In this document: piece after piece, positions 8,591-17,015 of the stretch
Layout of the letters: each line of letters opens with the position of its first letter
Position numbering within the stretch: position 1 is the stretch's first letter
Assembly (NCBI RefSeq): GCF_001623405.1
Contig: NZ_LUHG01000085.1
Span: 1 to 33,454 of the forward strand
Reading direction: 5' to 3'
DNA from: Hydrotalea flava
GTDB lineage: Bacteria; Bacteroidota; Bacteroidia; Chitinophagales; Chitinophagaceae
DNA: 33,454 bases
Program-made: the position numbers and the translations under genes
Notes under the pieces: generated by a model
Told to the model about the DNA's origin: nothing
Seen by the model: the letters and a program-made list of their open reading frames with translations, nothing else
Database searches by the model: none

Positions 8591-8625
8591 AAACAGGGGC
8601 TTTACTAAAGCTCCTGTTTTATTTT
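8591..8625 (+). terminator. Rho-independent terminator after the Nif3/zinc-ribbon genes
   Basis: AAACAGGGGCTTT (8591-8603) pairs with AAAGCTCCTGTTT (8607-8619) through a 3-base loop. All 13 pairs form if one G-U is allowed, and a TATTTT tract follows. It begins 25 bases after the zinc-ribbon stop codon. Confidence 0.85.
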
Positions 8626-8676
8626 GCACCATATTGTGGTATTTTGAATACATTGTTTTAAAAGCATTTATCACCA

Positions 8677-10161
8677 ATGAAATTAGCAACCGCCATCCTT
8701 TTATTGTTGTTTTCCTTCAACACAAATGCACAAAAGGTATTTGATTTTTCAAGCTCCTGCCAGCAGGCATATACCGAAGTAATGCAATTGCAAATAGGAA
8801 AAGGCTTTCGCTATATTGAAGAAAGCAAACAAGCCAATCCGCAGAATTTAATTCCCGTTTATATTGAAAGTTACATCGATTTTTTTACCCTTTTTTTAAA
8901 TGAAGATCCACAGGAATATGCCCAAAAAAAGGAACTATTCGATGAAAGAATTGGCCTAATGCAAACAGGCAATAAAAAATCGCCCTGGTTTTTATATACA
9001 CAAAGTGTAATTTATTTACAAAAAGCAGCAGTTGCCATAAAATTTGGAGAAACCTGGACCGCAGGCTGGGCATTTAGAAAATCGTTCCTGCTCATTAAAG
9101 AAAACAAGAAAAAATTTCCCGATTTTTTACCCAATCAACTTATTTACGGGGCATTAGAAGCCGCAGTGGGTACCATTCCCAAAAACTATAAATGGCTGGC
9201 TTCGCTGTTAGGCTTGCGCGGCTCAATAAAAGATGGAATGTTACAGGTAAAAACTTTTGCTTTCAGCAACAATGCCTGGGCACAACTGATGCGAACGGAA
9301 GGCGCATTTATTTATGGATATTTGAATTTTTATTTAGAAAATCAAAAATTAGAAACCGTTCAATTCTTAAGATCGGGACGTTTTGATTTGGTGAACAATC
9401 ATTTATTGGCCTATATGGCAGCTAATTTGGGTAAAAATGATAAACAGACAGAATTTGCCAAAAGCATTATTTTAAACCGCAGCAAAGCATCGGGCTATTT
9501 AGAAACACCGGTTTGGCATTTGGAGTTGGGATACGATTTATTGAATCACTTACAATTAAATGATGCAGTCAGGGAATTTAATTTATTCCTGCAACAGTTT
9601 AAAGGAAAATTTTATGTAAAAGACACCTACCGCCGCTTAAGCTGGTGTTATTTTTTAATGGGGAATTTGCCTGCGGCAGAAAATGCCCGAAAACAAATTA
9701 TGAGCAAAGGCAGCACCATGGCCGATGCAGATAAGGAAGCACAAAAAGAAGCACAAAACAAAAAATGGCCCAATGCATTGTTACTGAAAGCAAGACTATT
9801 GGATGATGGCGGCTACAGAACAGAAGCATTGCAACTGTTAAGGAGTACCCATGTTGATAATTATACAAACATAACCGATCAGTTAGAATTTACCTATAGA
9901 ATGGGTAGAATTTACGATGGATTGAATGACAATGCCAAAGCCATTGAATTTTACCGGAAAGCCTATCAGTTGGGCAAAGACAGAACAGAATATTATGCTG
10001 CAAGGGCTGCATTACAGGCAGGGATGATTTATGAAAGAACCGGAAATAAAAATGAAGCAGTTGCTTATTACAATCTTTGCCTGAATTTAGGAGAGCATGA
10101 TTATAAAAGTTCATTGGACCAGCGTGCTAAAAGCGGCATTGCACGTTGTACCGGACAGTAA
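8677..10161 (+). CDS. Secreted tetratricopeptide-repeat protein
   Basis: This is a 494-residue protein with an N-terminal signal peptide (KLATAILLLLFSFNTNAQ, cleavage near NAQ), so it works in the periplasm or at the cell surface. The rest is alpha-helical. TPR-like units are clearest at about 370-490, for example FTYRMGRIYDGLNDNAKAIEFYRKAYQLGK and AGMIYERTGNKNEAVAYYNLCL. An earlier unit is AVREFNLFLQQF...LSWCYFLMGNLPAAENARKQ. There is no catalytic motif, so a scaffold role is likely and no function is assigned. recN follows 71 bases downstream on the same strand, which may be coincidence. Confidence 0.8.
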   Translation: MKLATAILLLLFSFNTNAQKVFDFSSSCQQAYTEVMQLQIGKGFRYIEESKQANPQNLIPVYIESYIDFFTLFLNEDPQEYAQKKELFDERIGLMQTGNKKSPWFLYTQSVIYLQKAAVAIKFGETWTAGWAFRKSFLLIKENKKKFPDFLPNQLIYGALEAAVGTIPKNYKWLASLLGLRGSIKDGMLQVKTFAFSNNAWAQLMRTEGAFIYGYLNFYLENQKLETVQFLRSGRFDLVNNHLLAYMAANLGKNDKQTEFAKSIILNRSKASGYLETPVWHLELGYDLLNHLQLNDAVREFNLFLQQFKGKFYVKDTYRRLSWCYFLMGNLPAAENARKQIMSKGSTMADADKEAQKEAQNKKWPNALLLKARLLDDGGYRTEALQLLRSTHVDNYTNITDQLEFTYRMGRIYDGLNDNAKAIEFYRKAYQLGKDRTEYYAARAALQAGMIYERTGNKNEAVAYYNLCLNLGEHDYKSSLDQRAKSGIARCTGQ

Positions 10162-10232
10162 GCATGTTTTTACTCATTTTATTCTTTTAATTTGCATTCA
10201 ATCGCTTTGTCATTATTTTTATTGCCAGTACC

Positions 10233-11888
10233 ATGTTACAAAAACTATACATACAGAATTATGTAATTATTGATGAGGTATCCATTCAGTTTAGCCATAA
10301 ACTCAACATTATTACCGGGGAAACAGGAGCCGGTAAAAGTATACTGATGGGTGCTTTAAACCTTATTTTGGGCGAGAGAGCCGATACAGCCGTACTGATT
10401 AACCCTGAAAAAAAATGTATTATTGAAGGTGTTTTTTTAACCGAAAACAGAAAAGCAGTTACCGCATTCTTAAAAGAGAGTGAACTGGATATAGAACCTT
10501 CTCTGCTAATTAGAAGAGAAATTACGCCGAATGGCAAATCAAGGGCATTCATTAACGATACACCCGTTAGCTTACTGCAACTAAAAACACTGGGCAATTT
10601 ACTGGTTGATTTGCATCAGCAATTTGATACGTTAGATTTAGCAAAAGCCGATTTCCAACGGCAGGTTATTGACGCATTGGCAAAGCAAGGTGAGCCATTA
10701 AAAAAGTACCAGTCTGTTTACAAAGCATGGAAAGATGCCCTTCAAGAATTAACTGCACTTCAACAACAAAAAACAGCCTTTGAAAAAGTGGCAGACTATA
10801 ACCAATTTTTACTAGATGAATTAACTGCCCTGCAACTGGTACCTAATGAGTTGGAAAATTTAGATCAGGAATTGAAATTACTGAGCAACAGTGAAGGCAT
10901 TAAAGCCACTTTAACCGGCATTGTTTATCCACTGATAGAAAGCGAGCAACCCATGGTGCAGCAACTGAAACAAATGTTACAACAGTTGCAGGCATACCAA
11001 TCCATGCACCCGGATATTCCTGCAATTATTGAACGATTGAACGCCGCACATATTGAGCTAAAAGATATTGCTACAGAAATTGACCATATTAATCAGCATA
11101 TTTTATTTGATGCAGAACGAATTGCAGAAATTGAAGAACGACTGGCTGCAGGATATAAATTACTGAAAAAACACAATGTACAAACCACAGAAGCCCTGCT
11201 TTCCATTCAACAACAACTAAGCAAGCAGTTAGAAAAAGTTTTATCAATCGATGATAACATTGAACAATTGATAAAGAAAGCTGCATCCTTGCAGCAACAG
11301 GCAAATGAACTGGCAACTAGTATTTCAACCGAAAGACATAAACAAATTCAGCCTTTTGAGCAAAAGGTAAACAAGTTATTGCACCAGGTGGGTATGCCCA
11401 ATGCCCGCATTAAAGTAAGTATGCAAACCATTAACTTGTGGGAGTATGGTTTAGACAATATAGAGTTTTTGTTCGATGCCAACCAAACCAACCGCTTTGA
11501 ACCGATAAAAAAAGTAGCCAGTGGCGGCGAGCTAAGCCGACTCATGCTTTGCATCAAATCGCTCATTGCACAATACATTGATTTGCCCACACTAATTTTT
11601 GATGAAATAGATACCGGCATTAGTGGCGAAGCTGCGAAACAAGTGGGTATCATTATGAAAAACTTATCAGCAAACAGACAAATTATTTGTATTACGCATC
11701 AACCTCAAATGGCCGGTAAAGCCGATGCACATTTTTTTGTGTATAAAGAAAATAGCAATAACACCACCAAAACCAATATTCGTTTACTAAGCCGGGAAGA
11801 AAGAGTAATGGCTATTGCACAAATGCTGGGCGGCGAAAAACCGGGTGCGGCAGCAGTAGAAACTGCAAAAGAAATGATGCACTCTTGA
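10233..11888 (+). CDS. recN: DNA repair protein RecN
   Basis: RecN is an SMC-like ATPase that acts early in double-strand-break repair, probably holding broken ends or sister chromatids together. The 551-residue product has the expected order: YIQNYVIIDEVSIQF, Walker A ITGETGAGKS (27-36), the NDTPVSLLQLKTLGNLLVDLHQQFD segment, a shorter-than-SMC coiled coil (about 150-370), the ABC signature SGGELSRL near 430, and Walker B TLIFDEIDTGISG near 452. The C-terminal ITHQPQMAGKADAHFFV is also typical. The length is normal for the family. Confidence 0.96.
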   Translation: MLQKLYIQNYVIIDEVSIQFSHKLNIITGETGAGKSILMGALNLILGERADTAVLINPEKKCIIEGVFLTENRKAVTAFLKESELDIEPSLLIRREITPNGKSRAFINDTPVSLLQLKTLGNLLVDLHQQFDTLDLAKADFQRQVIDALAKQGEPLKKYQSVYKAWKDALQELTALQQQKTAFEKVADYNQFLLDELTALQLVPNELENLDQELKLLSNSEGIKATLTGIVYPLIESEQPMVQQLKQMLQQLQAYQSMHPDIPAIIERLNAAHIELKDIATEIDHINQHILFDAERIAEIEERLAAGYKLLKKHNVQTTEALLSIQQQLSKQLEKVLSIDDNIEQLIKKAASLQQQANELATSISTERHKQIQPFEQKVNKLLHQVGMPNARIKVSMQTINLWEYGLDNIEFLFDANQTNRFEPIKKVASGGELSRLMLCIKSLIAQYIDLPTLIFDEIDTGISGEAAKQVGIIMKNLSANRQIICITHQPQMAGKADAHFFVYKENSNNTTKTNIRLLSREERVMAIAQMLGGEKPGAAAVETAKEMMHS

Positions 11889-11899
11889 AATTGGCATGA

Positions 11900-11925
11900 A
11901 TTGTAAACAAACCATCAAAGTTGTA
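11900..11925 (+). promoter_or_regulatory. Second copy of the ATTGTAAACAAAC ... GTTGTA motif
   Basis: The 13-mer ATTGTAAACAAAC (11900-11912), with GTTGTA 7 bases later, recurs from 2651, where GTTGTA follows after 2 bases. Both copies are in intergenic promoter regions, here upstream of fabI. A common regulator or chance in AT-rich DNA are both possible. Confidence 0.25.
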
Positions 11926-11947
11926 TCTGTTTCTTGCATTAAATCTT

Positions 11948-11955
11948 TATGTTTG
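11948..11955 (+). promoter_or_regulatory. Putative -7 element for fabI
   Basis: TATGTTTG matches TAnnTTTG, 42 bases before the fabI start. No well-spaced -33 TTG is present; the nearest candidates give spacers of about 12 or 24 bases. Confidence is therefore modest. Confidence 0.35.
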
Positions 11956-11997
11956 AGGTTTCATAAACCATTTTTTTACAGCTGAAAAAATTTATGT

Positions 11998-12813
11998 ATG
12001 GCATACAACTTATTAAAAGGCAAACGAGGTATTATTTCCGGGGCTTTAGATGAAAATTCAATTGCCTGGAAAGTAGCAGAAAAAGCACATGAAGAAGGTG
12101 CAACATTTGTATTAACCAATGCACCAATTGCCATGCGTATGGGGCAAATTAATGCACTGGCAGAAAAAACCGGCTCTCTCATTATTCCTGCAGATGCCAC
12201 GAATGTTGAAGAGTTAACCCATTTATTTACGCAGGGTCAGGAAGTTTTGGGCGGTAAAATAGATTTTCTTTTACATTCCATTGGTATGAGCGTGAATATC
12301 AGAAAAAATATTCCCTACACAGAATTGAATTATGATTACTTTTTAAAAGGTATAGATGTTTCTGCATTATCATTACACAAAATGCTGGCCGTTGCTAAAA
12401 AATTAGATGCCATTAACGAATGGGGAAGTGTGGTGGCTTTAACTTATGCAGCAGCACAACGCACTTATCCTTTTTATACAGATATGGCAGATATTAAAGC
12501 TATGTTAGAATCTATTGCAAGAAGTTTTGGCTACCATTATGGCGTAACAAAAAAAGTACGCATCAATACCGTTTCTCAATCTCCTACTAAAACAACTGCT
12601 GGTACCGGAATTAAAGGCTTTGGCGACTTTTTTGATTATGCCAATGCCATTGCCCCATTAGGCAATGCCACTGCTGAAGATTGTGCCAATTATTGCATTA
12701 CGTTGTTTTCAGATTTAACCCGTATGGTTACCATGCAAAATCTTTTTCATGATGGCGGCTACTCCTCTACCGGTGTTAGCAATACCATTATGGAAAAAAT
12801 GGGATTGGAATAA
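11998..12813 (+). CDS. fabI: Enoyl-[acyl-carrier-protein] reductase (NADH), FabI type
   Basis: FabI reduces the enoyl-ACP double bond in the last step of each fatty-acid elongation cycle. The 271-residue SDR protein has the divergent FabI nucleotide site (GIISGALDENSIAWKVAEKAHEEGA), the LLHSIGMS strand, and the catalytic Tyr-x6-Lys as Tyr160-Lys167 in FYTDMADIKAM. Tyr150 in VVALTY is also present. The C-terminal GGYSSTGVS is typical. The SIAW and Y-x6-K features separate it from ordinary FabG-like reductases. It is the only gene between recN and a strong terminator. Confidence 0.9.
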   Translation: MAYNLLKGKRGIISGALDENSIAWKVAEKAHEEGATFVLTNAPIAMRMGQINALAEKTGSLIIPADATNVEELTHLFTQGQEVLGGKIDFLLHSIGMSVNIRKNIPYTELNYDYFLKGIDVSALSLHKMLAVAKKLDAINEWGSVVALTYAAAQRTYPFYTDMADIKAMLESIARSFGYHYGVTKKVRINTVSQSPTKTTAGTGIKGFGDFFDYANAIAPLGNATAEDCANYCITLFSDLTRMVTMQNLFHDGGYSSTGVSNTIMEKMGLE

Positions 12814-12838
12814 AAGTCACTTCAAAATATTGCAATTA

Positions 12839-12866
12839 AAAGCCGGATTTTCACCGGTTTTTTTTA
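12839..12866 (+). terminator. Rho-independent terminator after fabI
   Basis: AAAGCCGG (12839-12846) pairs with CCGGTTTT (12854-12861), with one G-U pair and a 7-base loop, and runs into a T tract. It starts 25 bases after the fabI stop. Confidence 0.8.
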
Positions 12867-12879
12867 TTGTACAGGCACA

Positions 12880-12902
12880 AAAAAACCACCCATAAATGGT
12901 GG
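12880..12902 (-). terminator. Rho-independent terminator of the DUF2795 gene
   Basis: Read on the minus strand, GCCACC and GGTGG form a 5-6 bp stem with a 7-base loop, followed by TTTTTTT. It lies 25 bases beyond the stop of the small minus-strand gene, back to back with the fabI terminator. Confidence 0.75.
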
Positions 12903-12926
12903 CTAATATAATGGAAGGTGGTTTCG

Positions 12927-13148
12927 TTAATACTCATCCTCATTAAACATAAAATCCTCCTGACTTGGGTAATCGGGCCAAATATCTTCAATACTTTCAT
13001 AAACCTCCCCCTCGTCATCTAATTCCTGCAAATTTTCAACCACCTCAATGGGTGCACCACTACGGATAGAGTAATCTATTAACTCATCTTTAGTAGCGGG
13101 CCAGGGTGCTTCTTCCAGATAACTTGCTAGTTCTAATGTCCAGAACAT
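12927..13148 (-). CDS. DUF2795 domain-containing protein
   Basis: A small acidic protein of 73 residues, very similar from memory to a protein conserved across Bacteroidetes. The core is ASYLEEAPWPATKDELIDYS, then IRSGAPIEVVENLQEL, and an acidic tail with EDIWPDYPSQEDFMFNEDEY. No function is established for the family. It is transcribed alone: its own consensus promoter lies upstream and its own terminator downstream. It is divergent from the LolD-like gene. Codon use is like its neighbours. Confidence 0.88.
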   Translation of the reverse strand: MFWTLELASYLEEAPWPATKDELIDYSIRSGAPIEVVENLQELDDEGEVYESIEDIWPDYPSQEDFMFNEDEY

Positions 13149-13164
13149 ATTTAAAAATTTTGTG

Positions 13165-13195
13165 CAAAAGTAACCGTATCTGCGAAACTACCAAA
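13165..13195 (-). promoter_or_regulatory. Consensus Bacteroidetes promoter for the DUF2795 gene
   Basis: On the minus strand TTTG (13192-13195), a 19-base spacer and TACTTTTG (13165-13172) match TTTG-N19-TAnnTTTG exactly. The -7 box ends 16 bases before the start codon. This is the clearest promoter in the window. Confidence 0.75.
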
Positions 13196-13254
13196 AATGG
13201 CTTTTCAGGTATTTGTAAATTATTTTGAAAAAATAGGTAAAAAGCAGGAATCTA

Positions 13255-13281
13255 TTGTAAGTTTATGGCCTAATACCTTTG
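13255..13281 (+). promoter_or_regulatory. Putative promoter for the LolD-like gene
   Basis: TACCTTTG (13274-13281) matches the -7 element and TTG lies at 13255-13257, a slightly short 16-base spacer. The box ends 8 bases before the ATG at 13290. That implies a nearly leaderless message and supports this start over upstream ATGs. Confidence 0.45.
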
Positions 13282-13289
13282 TAAAATTT

Positions 13290-13943
13290 ATGTTAAGTGC
13301 CCGCAATATTGTTAAAAAATACAACCGTTTAGAAGTTTTAAAAGGCTTAAATGTGCAAATTGAACAGGGCGAAATTGTATCAATTGTAGGTTCTTCCGGA
13401 GCCGGCAAAAGTACCTTACTGCATATTTTAGGTACTTTGGATGAGGCAGACGGCGGCGAAATTATGCTGAACAACCAACCCATTCATCAGTTAAAAGGTA
13501 AAAAATTAGCAGATTTTAGAAACAATCATATTGGGTTTGTATTTCAGTTTCACCATTTATTACCTGAATTTACAGCATTGGAAAATGTATGCGTACCGGG
13601 TTGGATTGCCCAAAGAGGGAAAAAAGAATTACAATTGCACGCCACTGAGCTGCTCACCCTACTGGGATTGGCCGATAGATTACATAATAAACCTCAGGAA
13701 TTAAGCGGCGGAGAACAACAAAGGGTTGCAGTGGCAAGGGCGCTCATTAACCGGCCCGTTATTATTTTTGCCGACGAACCCACCGGCAATTTGGATAGTG
13801 CCAATGCCAAAGATTTACACGATTTATTTTTAAGATTGCAGCAGGAATTAGGTCACACTTTTTTAATTGTTACCCATAATGAGGAACTTGCTGCATTAAG
13901 CAACCGGGTTTTACACATGAAAGACGGGCTAATTGTTTCCTGA
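13290..13943 (+). CDS. lolD: ABC transporter ATP-binding protein, LolD-like
   Basis: A 217-residue ATPase of the LolD/MacB/FtsE class, which powers lipoprotein release from the inner membrane or related extraction reactions. Motifs in order: Walker A GSSGAGKST (34-42), Q-loop VFQFHHLLPEF, signature LSGGEQQRVAVARAL, Walker [15 protein letters not shown] and the H-loop VTHN. The frame is open upstream to an ATG at 13197, but the first 31 residues are not family-like and overlap the divergent DUF2795 promoter. The ATG at 13290 is therefore chosen. No LolC/E permease is adjacent, so the partner is encoded elsewhere. Confidence 0.85.
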   Translation: MLSARNIVKKYNRLEVLKGLNVQIEQGEIVSIVGSSGAGKSTLLHILGTLDEADGGEIMLNNQPIHQLKGKKLADFRNNHIGFVFQFHHLLPEFTALENVCVPGWIAQRGKKELQLHATELLTLLGLADRLHNKPQELSGGEQQRVAVARALINRPVIIFADEPTGNLDSANAKDLHDLFLRLQQELGHTFLIVTHNEELAALSNRVLHMKDGLIVS

Positions 13944-13960
13944 AACAACTACTGAAATTA

Positions 13961-14536
13961 CTACTGAATACGGGGCTTCCAGGCAATTTCTGCTATTTGC
14001 AGTTTGTGTCCAATGCAACGGGCTATAACAAATAAATAATCACTCAACCGGTTTAAATATTGAATTACCAAAGGATCTACAAACAAATTGTTGGCTTGCA
14101 TAGCCACACACAAACGTTCGGCTCTGCGGCAAACACAACGGGTAATATGCGCGGTTGAAACGGCAGTATGCCCACCCGGTAAAATAAAATGCTTCATCAC
14201 CGGCAAATCGGCCTGCATGGCATCAATATGATGTTCTAACCACTCCACGTCGCCTTTATTTAAATCGGGAATTTTCATTAAAGGTGCTTTTTTAGGATCG
14301 CAGGCTAAAGCAGATCCAATGGTAAATAACCTGTCCTGAATTTCTTTTAAATCAGCACACAATGGCTGTAAAACAGGAAATGGAGCAATTGAGTCGCTTA
14401 GGAAACCAATAAATGAATTCAATTCATCTACCGTACCATAACTTTCAATACGAATATGATTTTTTGCAACTTTTGTTCCACCAATTAAGCTGGTGTTGCC
14501 GGCATCTCCGGTTTTTGTATAGATTTTTAGGGCCAT
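13961..14536 (-). CDS. Cob(I)yrinic acid a,c-diamide adenosyltransferase, PduO type
   Basis: Transfers the adenosyl group of ATP to cob(I)alamin, making coenzyme B12 for enzymes such as methylmalonyl-CoA mutase. The 191-residue protein begins KIYTKTGDAGNTSLIGGTKV, the ATP-binding N-terminus of PduO-type enzymes. It has the helix motif ESYGTVDELNSFIG (31-44), CRRAER in the middle and the terminal YLNRLSDYLFVIAR. An ATG five codons upstream (14551) is possible, but MALKIYTKTGD is the family start. It converges on the LolD-like gene with 17 bases between the stops. A TAnnTTTG box lies upstream. Confidence 0.92.
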   Translation of the reverse strand: MALKIYTKTGDAGNTSLIGGTKVAKNHIRIESYGTVDELNSFIGFLSDSIAPFPVLQPLCADLKEIQDRLFTIGSALACDPKKAPLMKIPDLNKGDVEWLEHHIDAMQADLPVMKHFILPGGHTAVSTAHITRCVCRRAERLCVAMQANNLFVDPLVIQYLNRLSDYLFVIARCIGHKLQIAEIAWKPRIQ

Positions 14537-14564
14537 ATTGTACAATATCAATCAAAAAATATTA

Positions 14565-14572
14565 CAAAGTTA
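14565..14572 (-). promoter_or_regulatory. Putative -7 element for the adenosyltransferase gene
   Basis: TAACTTTG on the minus strand matches TAnnTTTG and lies 28 bases before the chosen start. No -33 TTG is seen at the usual distance, so support is partial. Confidence 0.35.
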
Positions 14573-14632
14573 CCCGTAAAAAGGTTTATGCTATACAGTA
14601 AATAAATGAAGCTGGTTTTCTTCTATACCTCA

Positions 14633-15343
14633 TTATTGATACACGGTGTGCGTAGTAAAATTTTTGATATTATCACTTTCAATTACCCCATCACGCAACC
14701 GAATAATGCGTTTGGCATAACGTGCAATATCTTCTTCGTGGGTTACCAGTACCACTGTATTGCCTGCTTCCTGAATTTTGCTAAAAATTTCCATTACTTC
14801 AACTGAGGTTTTAGAATCTAAATTTCCTGTTGGCTCATCTGCCAATAAAATGGATGGATTATTGACCAATGCTCTTGCGATAGCAACTCTTTGAATTTGG
14901 CCACCACTTAATTCATTCGATTTATGATGACTACGATCACCCAATCCAACTTTTTGCAATGCCTCAGTGGCTCTTTCCAGCCGCTCTTTTTTAGCAACAC
15001 CTGCATAAATGAGGGGAAGTGCTACATTTTCTGCAGCTGTTAAACGGGGTAGTAAATTAAATTGTTGAAAAACAAAACCAATTTCTTTATTACGTACTTC
15101 AGCCAAATCATCATCGGGCATTTTACTAACATCTTTACCATTTAAAATATAACGACCACCCGTTGGCGAATCAAGGCAACCCAAAATATTCATGAGTGTA
15201 CTTTTTCCACTTCCGGAAGGTCCCATTAAGGCTACATACTCATTCCGTAATATAGAAAGACTGATCCCCTTTAATACTTTGATTACCTGGTTTCCCATAA
15301 AATAATCTTTCTCTATATGATTGAGTTCAATAACAGTATCCAT
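14633..15343 (-). CDS. ABC transporter ATP-binding protein (MacB/LolD type)
   Basis: A 236-residue ATPase with Walker [10 protein letters not shown] (41-49), Q-loop [17 protein letters not shown], signature [15 protein letters not shown], Walker [15 protein letters not shown] and the H-loop VTHEED. This is the class that serves MacB- or LolCDE-like permeases in export or lipoprotein and lipid handling. No permease is encoded beside it, so the substrate is unknown. gatC ends 18 bases upstream on the same strand, so the two are probably cotranscribed. It is clearly different from the LolD-like ATPase at 13290. Confidence 0.88.
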   Translation of the reverse strand: MDTVIELNHIEKDYFMGNQVIKVLKGISLSILRNEYVALMGPSGSGKSTLMNILGCLDSPTGGRYILNGKDVSKMPDDDLAEVRNKEIGFVFQQFNLLPRLTAAENVALPLIYAGVAKKERLERATEALQKVGLGDRSHHKSNELSGGQIQRVAIARALVNNPSILLADEPTGNLDSKTSVEVMEIFSKIQEAGNTVVLVTHEEDIARYAKRIIRLRDGVIESDNIKNFTTHTVYQ

Positions 15344-15361
15344 ACGGTTGGTAATTAAACT

Positions 15362-15652
15362 TTATTTTTTTATAACAGTAGGCACCTGAAAAAAATCACC
15401 ATTGTGCAGCGGTGCATTCTTCAATGCTTCAGCCTGCGTAATTTGGTTATCAACTTCATCTTCCCTAAAAACATTCATGCGCTGGCCCACGTACATTAAT
15501 GGTGCAACATTGGTAGTATCAACCGCCTGCAGTTCTTGTACAAAGGCTATCATATTTTCCAAATCGCTGATTAATTGGGTCATATCGGCTTCATCAACAT
15601 TCAAACGGGATAAATGCGCCAATTTTTCAACCAAAGCTTTATCAACCTGCAT
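15362..15652 (-). CDS. gatC: Aspartyl/glutamyl-tRNA amidotransferase subunit C
   Basis: GatC is the small stabilising subunit of the GatCAB complex, which converts Glu-tRNA(Gln) and Asp-tRNA(Asn) to the amidated forms. The 96-residue protein has the family order: VEKLAHLSRLNVDEADMTQLISDLENMIAFVQELQAVDT, then VAPLMYV, and the conserved R-x-D region VFREDEVDNQITQAEALKNAP ending in DGFFQVP-like HNGDFFQVPTVIKK. Its length is normal. gatA and gatB are not adjacent. It leads a probable operon with the downstream ABC ATPase. Confidence 0.94.
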   Translation of the reverse strand: MQVDKALVEKLAHLSRLNVDEADMTQLISDLENMIAFVQELQAVDTTNVAPLMYVGQRMNVFREDEVDNQITQAEALKNAPLHNGDFFQVPTVIKK

Positions 15653-15786
15653 ATTTAAAATTTTGTTTTAATATTCTAAAAAACAATACCGTTACTAACG
15701 AGCATGGTTATTCTTTCAAAAATAACTGAAATGTTCTAATTCATCACAGCCTTTGTATTAACGGCAAATTTGGCTGATTAATTGAA

Positions 15787-15806
15787 GCAGATGGATGACC
15801 ATCTGC
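15787..15806 (-). terminator. Hairpin downstream of the thioredoxin gene
   Basis: GCAGATGG and CCATCTGC form a perfect 8-bp stem with a 4-base loop, 10 bases past the thioredoxin stop. The following minus-strand sequence (TTCAATTAATC) is only weakly T-rich, so it may be a terminator or an mRNA 3' stabiliser. Confidence 0.45.
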
Positions 15807-15815
15807 AAAACATGG

Positions 15816-16286
15816 TTATTTTTGGGAATTGAGTTTATCCAGCACAGCTTGTGCAAACTTTAAAATATCTTTTGTACCCATATAACCCATTGCATACAAC
15901 ACCGGTTTACCTGCCGCATCTGTAAATACCAATGTAGGATAAGCATTTACACCAAAATAACGGGCTACCTGCGGGCCAATGCCTTTTTCAGCATCAATAG
16001 AAATATTAATAAAATTATTATTAAAGAAATCACCTACTTTTTTATTTTGAAAGGTTTTGGTTTTTAAAAGCATACAGGGTGGGCACCAGGTGGCATATAC
16101 ATCCACAAATATTAATTTGTTTTCCTGTTTAGCCATTTGTTTCGCTAAATTCCAATCCTGTTCTATAAACCGAATGGCATGTGTTACAACATTCGGTTGT
16201 TGCATCATATACTGCTTTTCTCCGGCACGATTGGTTGAAGGAATCAACCAAATAAAGAATGTAATGAACAATGTTTTCAACAGCAT
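15816..16286 (-). CDS. Exported thioredoxin-family protein
   Basis: A 156-residue thioredoxin-fold protein with an N-terminal hydrophobic signal (LLKTLFITFFIWLIPSTN), so probably periplasmic. The redox centre is Trp67-Cys68-Pro-Pro-Cys71 and the cis-proline is Pro117 in AYPTLV. The segment DWNLAKQMAKQENKLIFVDVYATWCPPCMLLKTKTF is typical of the DsbD-gamma/DUF255-like thioredoxins that hold or reduce periplasmic disulphides. A WCPPC centre suits either reduction or oxidation. It stands alone, upstream of a hairpin. The specific partner is unknown. Confidence 0.87.
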   Translation of the reverse strand: MLLKTLFITFFIWLIPSTNRAGEKQYMMQQPNVVTHAIRFIEQDWNLAKQMAKQENKLIFVDVYATWCPPCMLLKTKTFQNKKVGDFFNNNFINISIDAEKGIGPQVARYFGVNAYPTLVFTDAAGKPVLYAMGYMGTKDILKFAQAVLDKLNSQK

Positions 16287-16565
16287 GCTTCCAATTGAAA
16301 GGTAAAATTCTGATTTTCAAATGAGAAAATCTGTTAAATCTGATGATTGTAAATAATCTTAAGGCAATATGTAGCAATAATACTACAACAAATACAATAA
16401 ATTATACGTTATATGCTTCAGCTTATATAACTTTAATATGGAGATTTGAATAACCCAACTCTTAAATAAACCTATAACCTGAGAAAGAATCTTGTCGCGC
16501 TTACAATTTGATGTATTTGCGACACCCAAATTCTACATCGGTCTATATAAATATTATAATAGATT

Positions 16566-17015
16566 ATGAAAGTTTTAGTAGTAGAAAGCAATCCTATTCT
16601 GTTGAAAATATTGACCATAAGATTAAGTGAGGCCAAATATACCGTATACAGCAGTTTAGACGGAGAACATGTGCATGAATTAATAGCGCACATTAAACCT
16701 GATATACTGATTACTAAATTAAAACTGAAGTATGCATCAGGATTTGAGTTAATTAAGTTAGCCAAATCAAAGTTTCCAAATATTTTTATAGTAGTAATAA
16801 CCAAACTTACACAGGAAGCAATCATCAATGATTTAAAAAAATCAGGTGTAAGTAAATGCATCAAGAGACCATTTAATATTGAACAAATATTAACTGCAAT
16901 TTCTGAATTCAAATCGAAACAGATTACACAACCTGCTTTATTAGATTTACCTGAAAGCATGCCATTGTATAAATACCCTGTTCAATTGTATAAAGATGGA
17001 ACCCATGAATTATAA
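16566..17015 (+). CDS. Degenerate response-regulator receiver protein (pseudo-receiver)
   Basis: A 149-residue protein with one CheY-like receiver domain (1-115) and no DNA-binding output domain. The fold is recognisable from KVLVVESNPILLKILTIRLSE, PDILITKLKLKYASGFELIKLAK, IFIVVITKL and CIKRPFN. The phosphorylation chemistry is lost: the acidic pair is Glu7-Ser8, the phospho-acceptor position holds Lys51, and the conserved Lys before Pro102 is Arg101. Only Thr79 is kept. It cannot work as a normal phospho-switch and probably acts as a protein-protein module. Its last 20 bases overlap the HEAT-repeat gene, implying translational coupling. Confidence 0.85.
   Translation: MKVLVVESNPILLKILTIRLSEAKYTVYSSLDGEHVHELIAHIKPDILITKLKLKYASGFELIKLAKSKFPNIFIVVITKLTQEAIINDLKKSGVSKCIKRPFNIEQILTAISEFKSKQITQPALLDLPESMPLYKYPVQLYKDGTHEL

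Noticed and set aside
13197-13289. N-terminal extension of the LolD-like protein
   Set aside because: The 31 residues do not resemble LolD starts, the stretch overlaps the divergent DUF2795 promoter, and a -7 element ends 8 bases before the ATG at 13290.
16472-16960. Minus-strand frame of 162 codons opposite the pseudo-receiver gene
   Set aside because: The plus strand encodes a recognisable receiver fold in an overlapping gene pair; the minus-strand product matches nothing.
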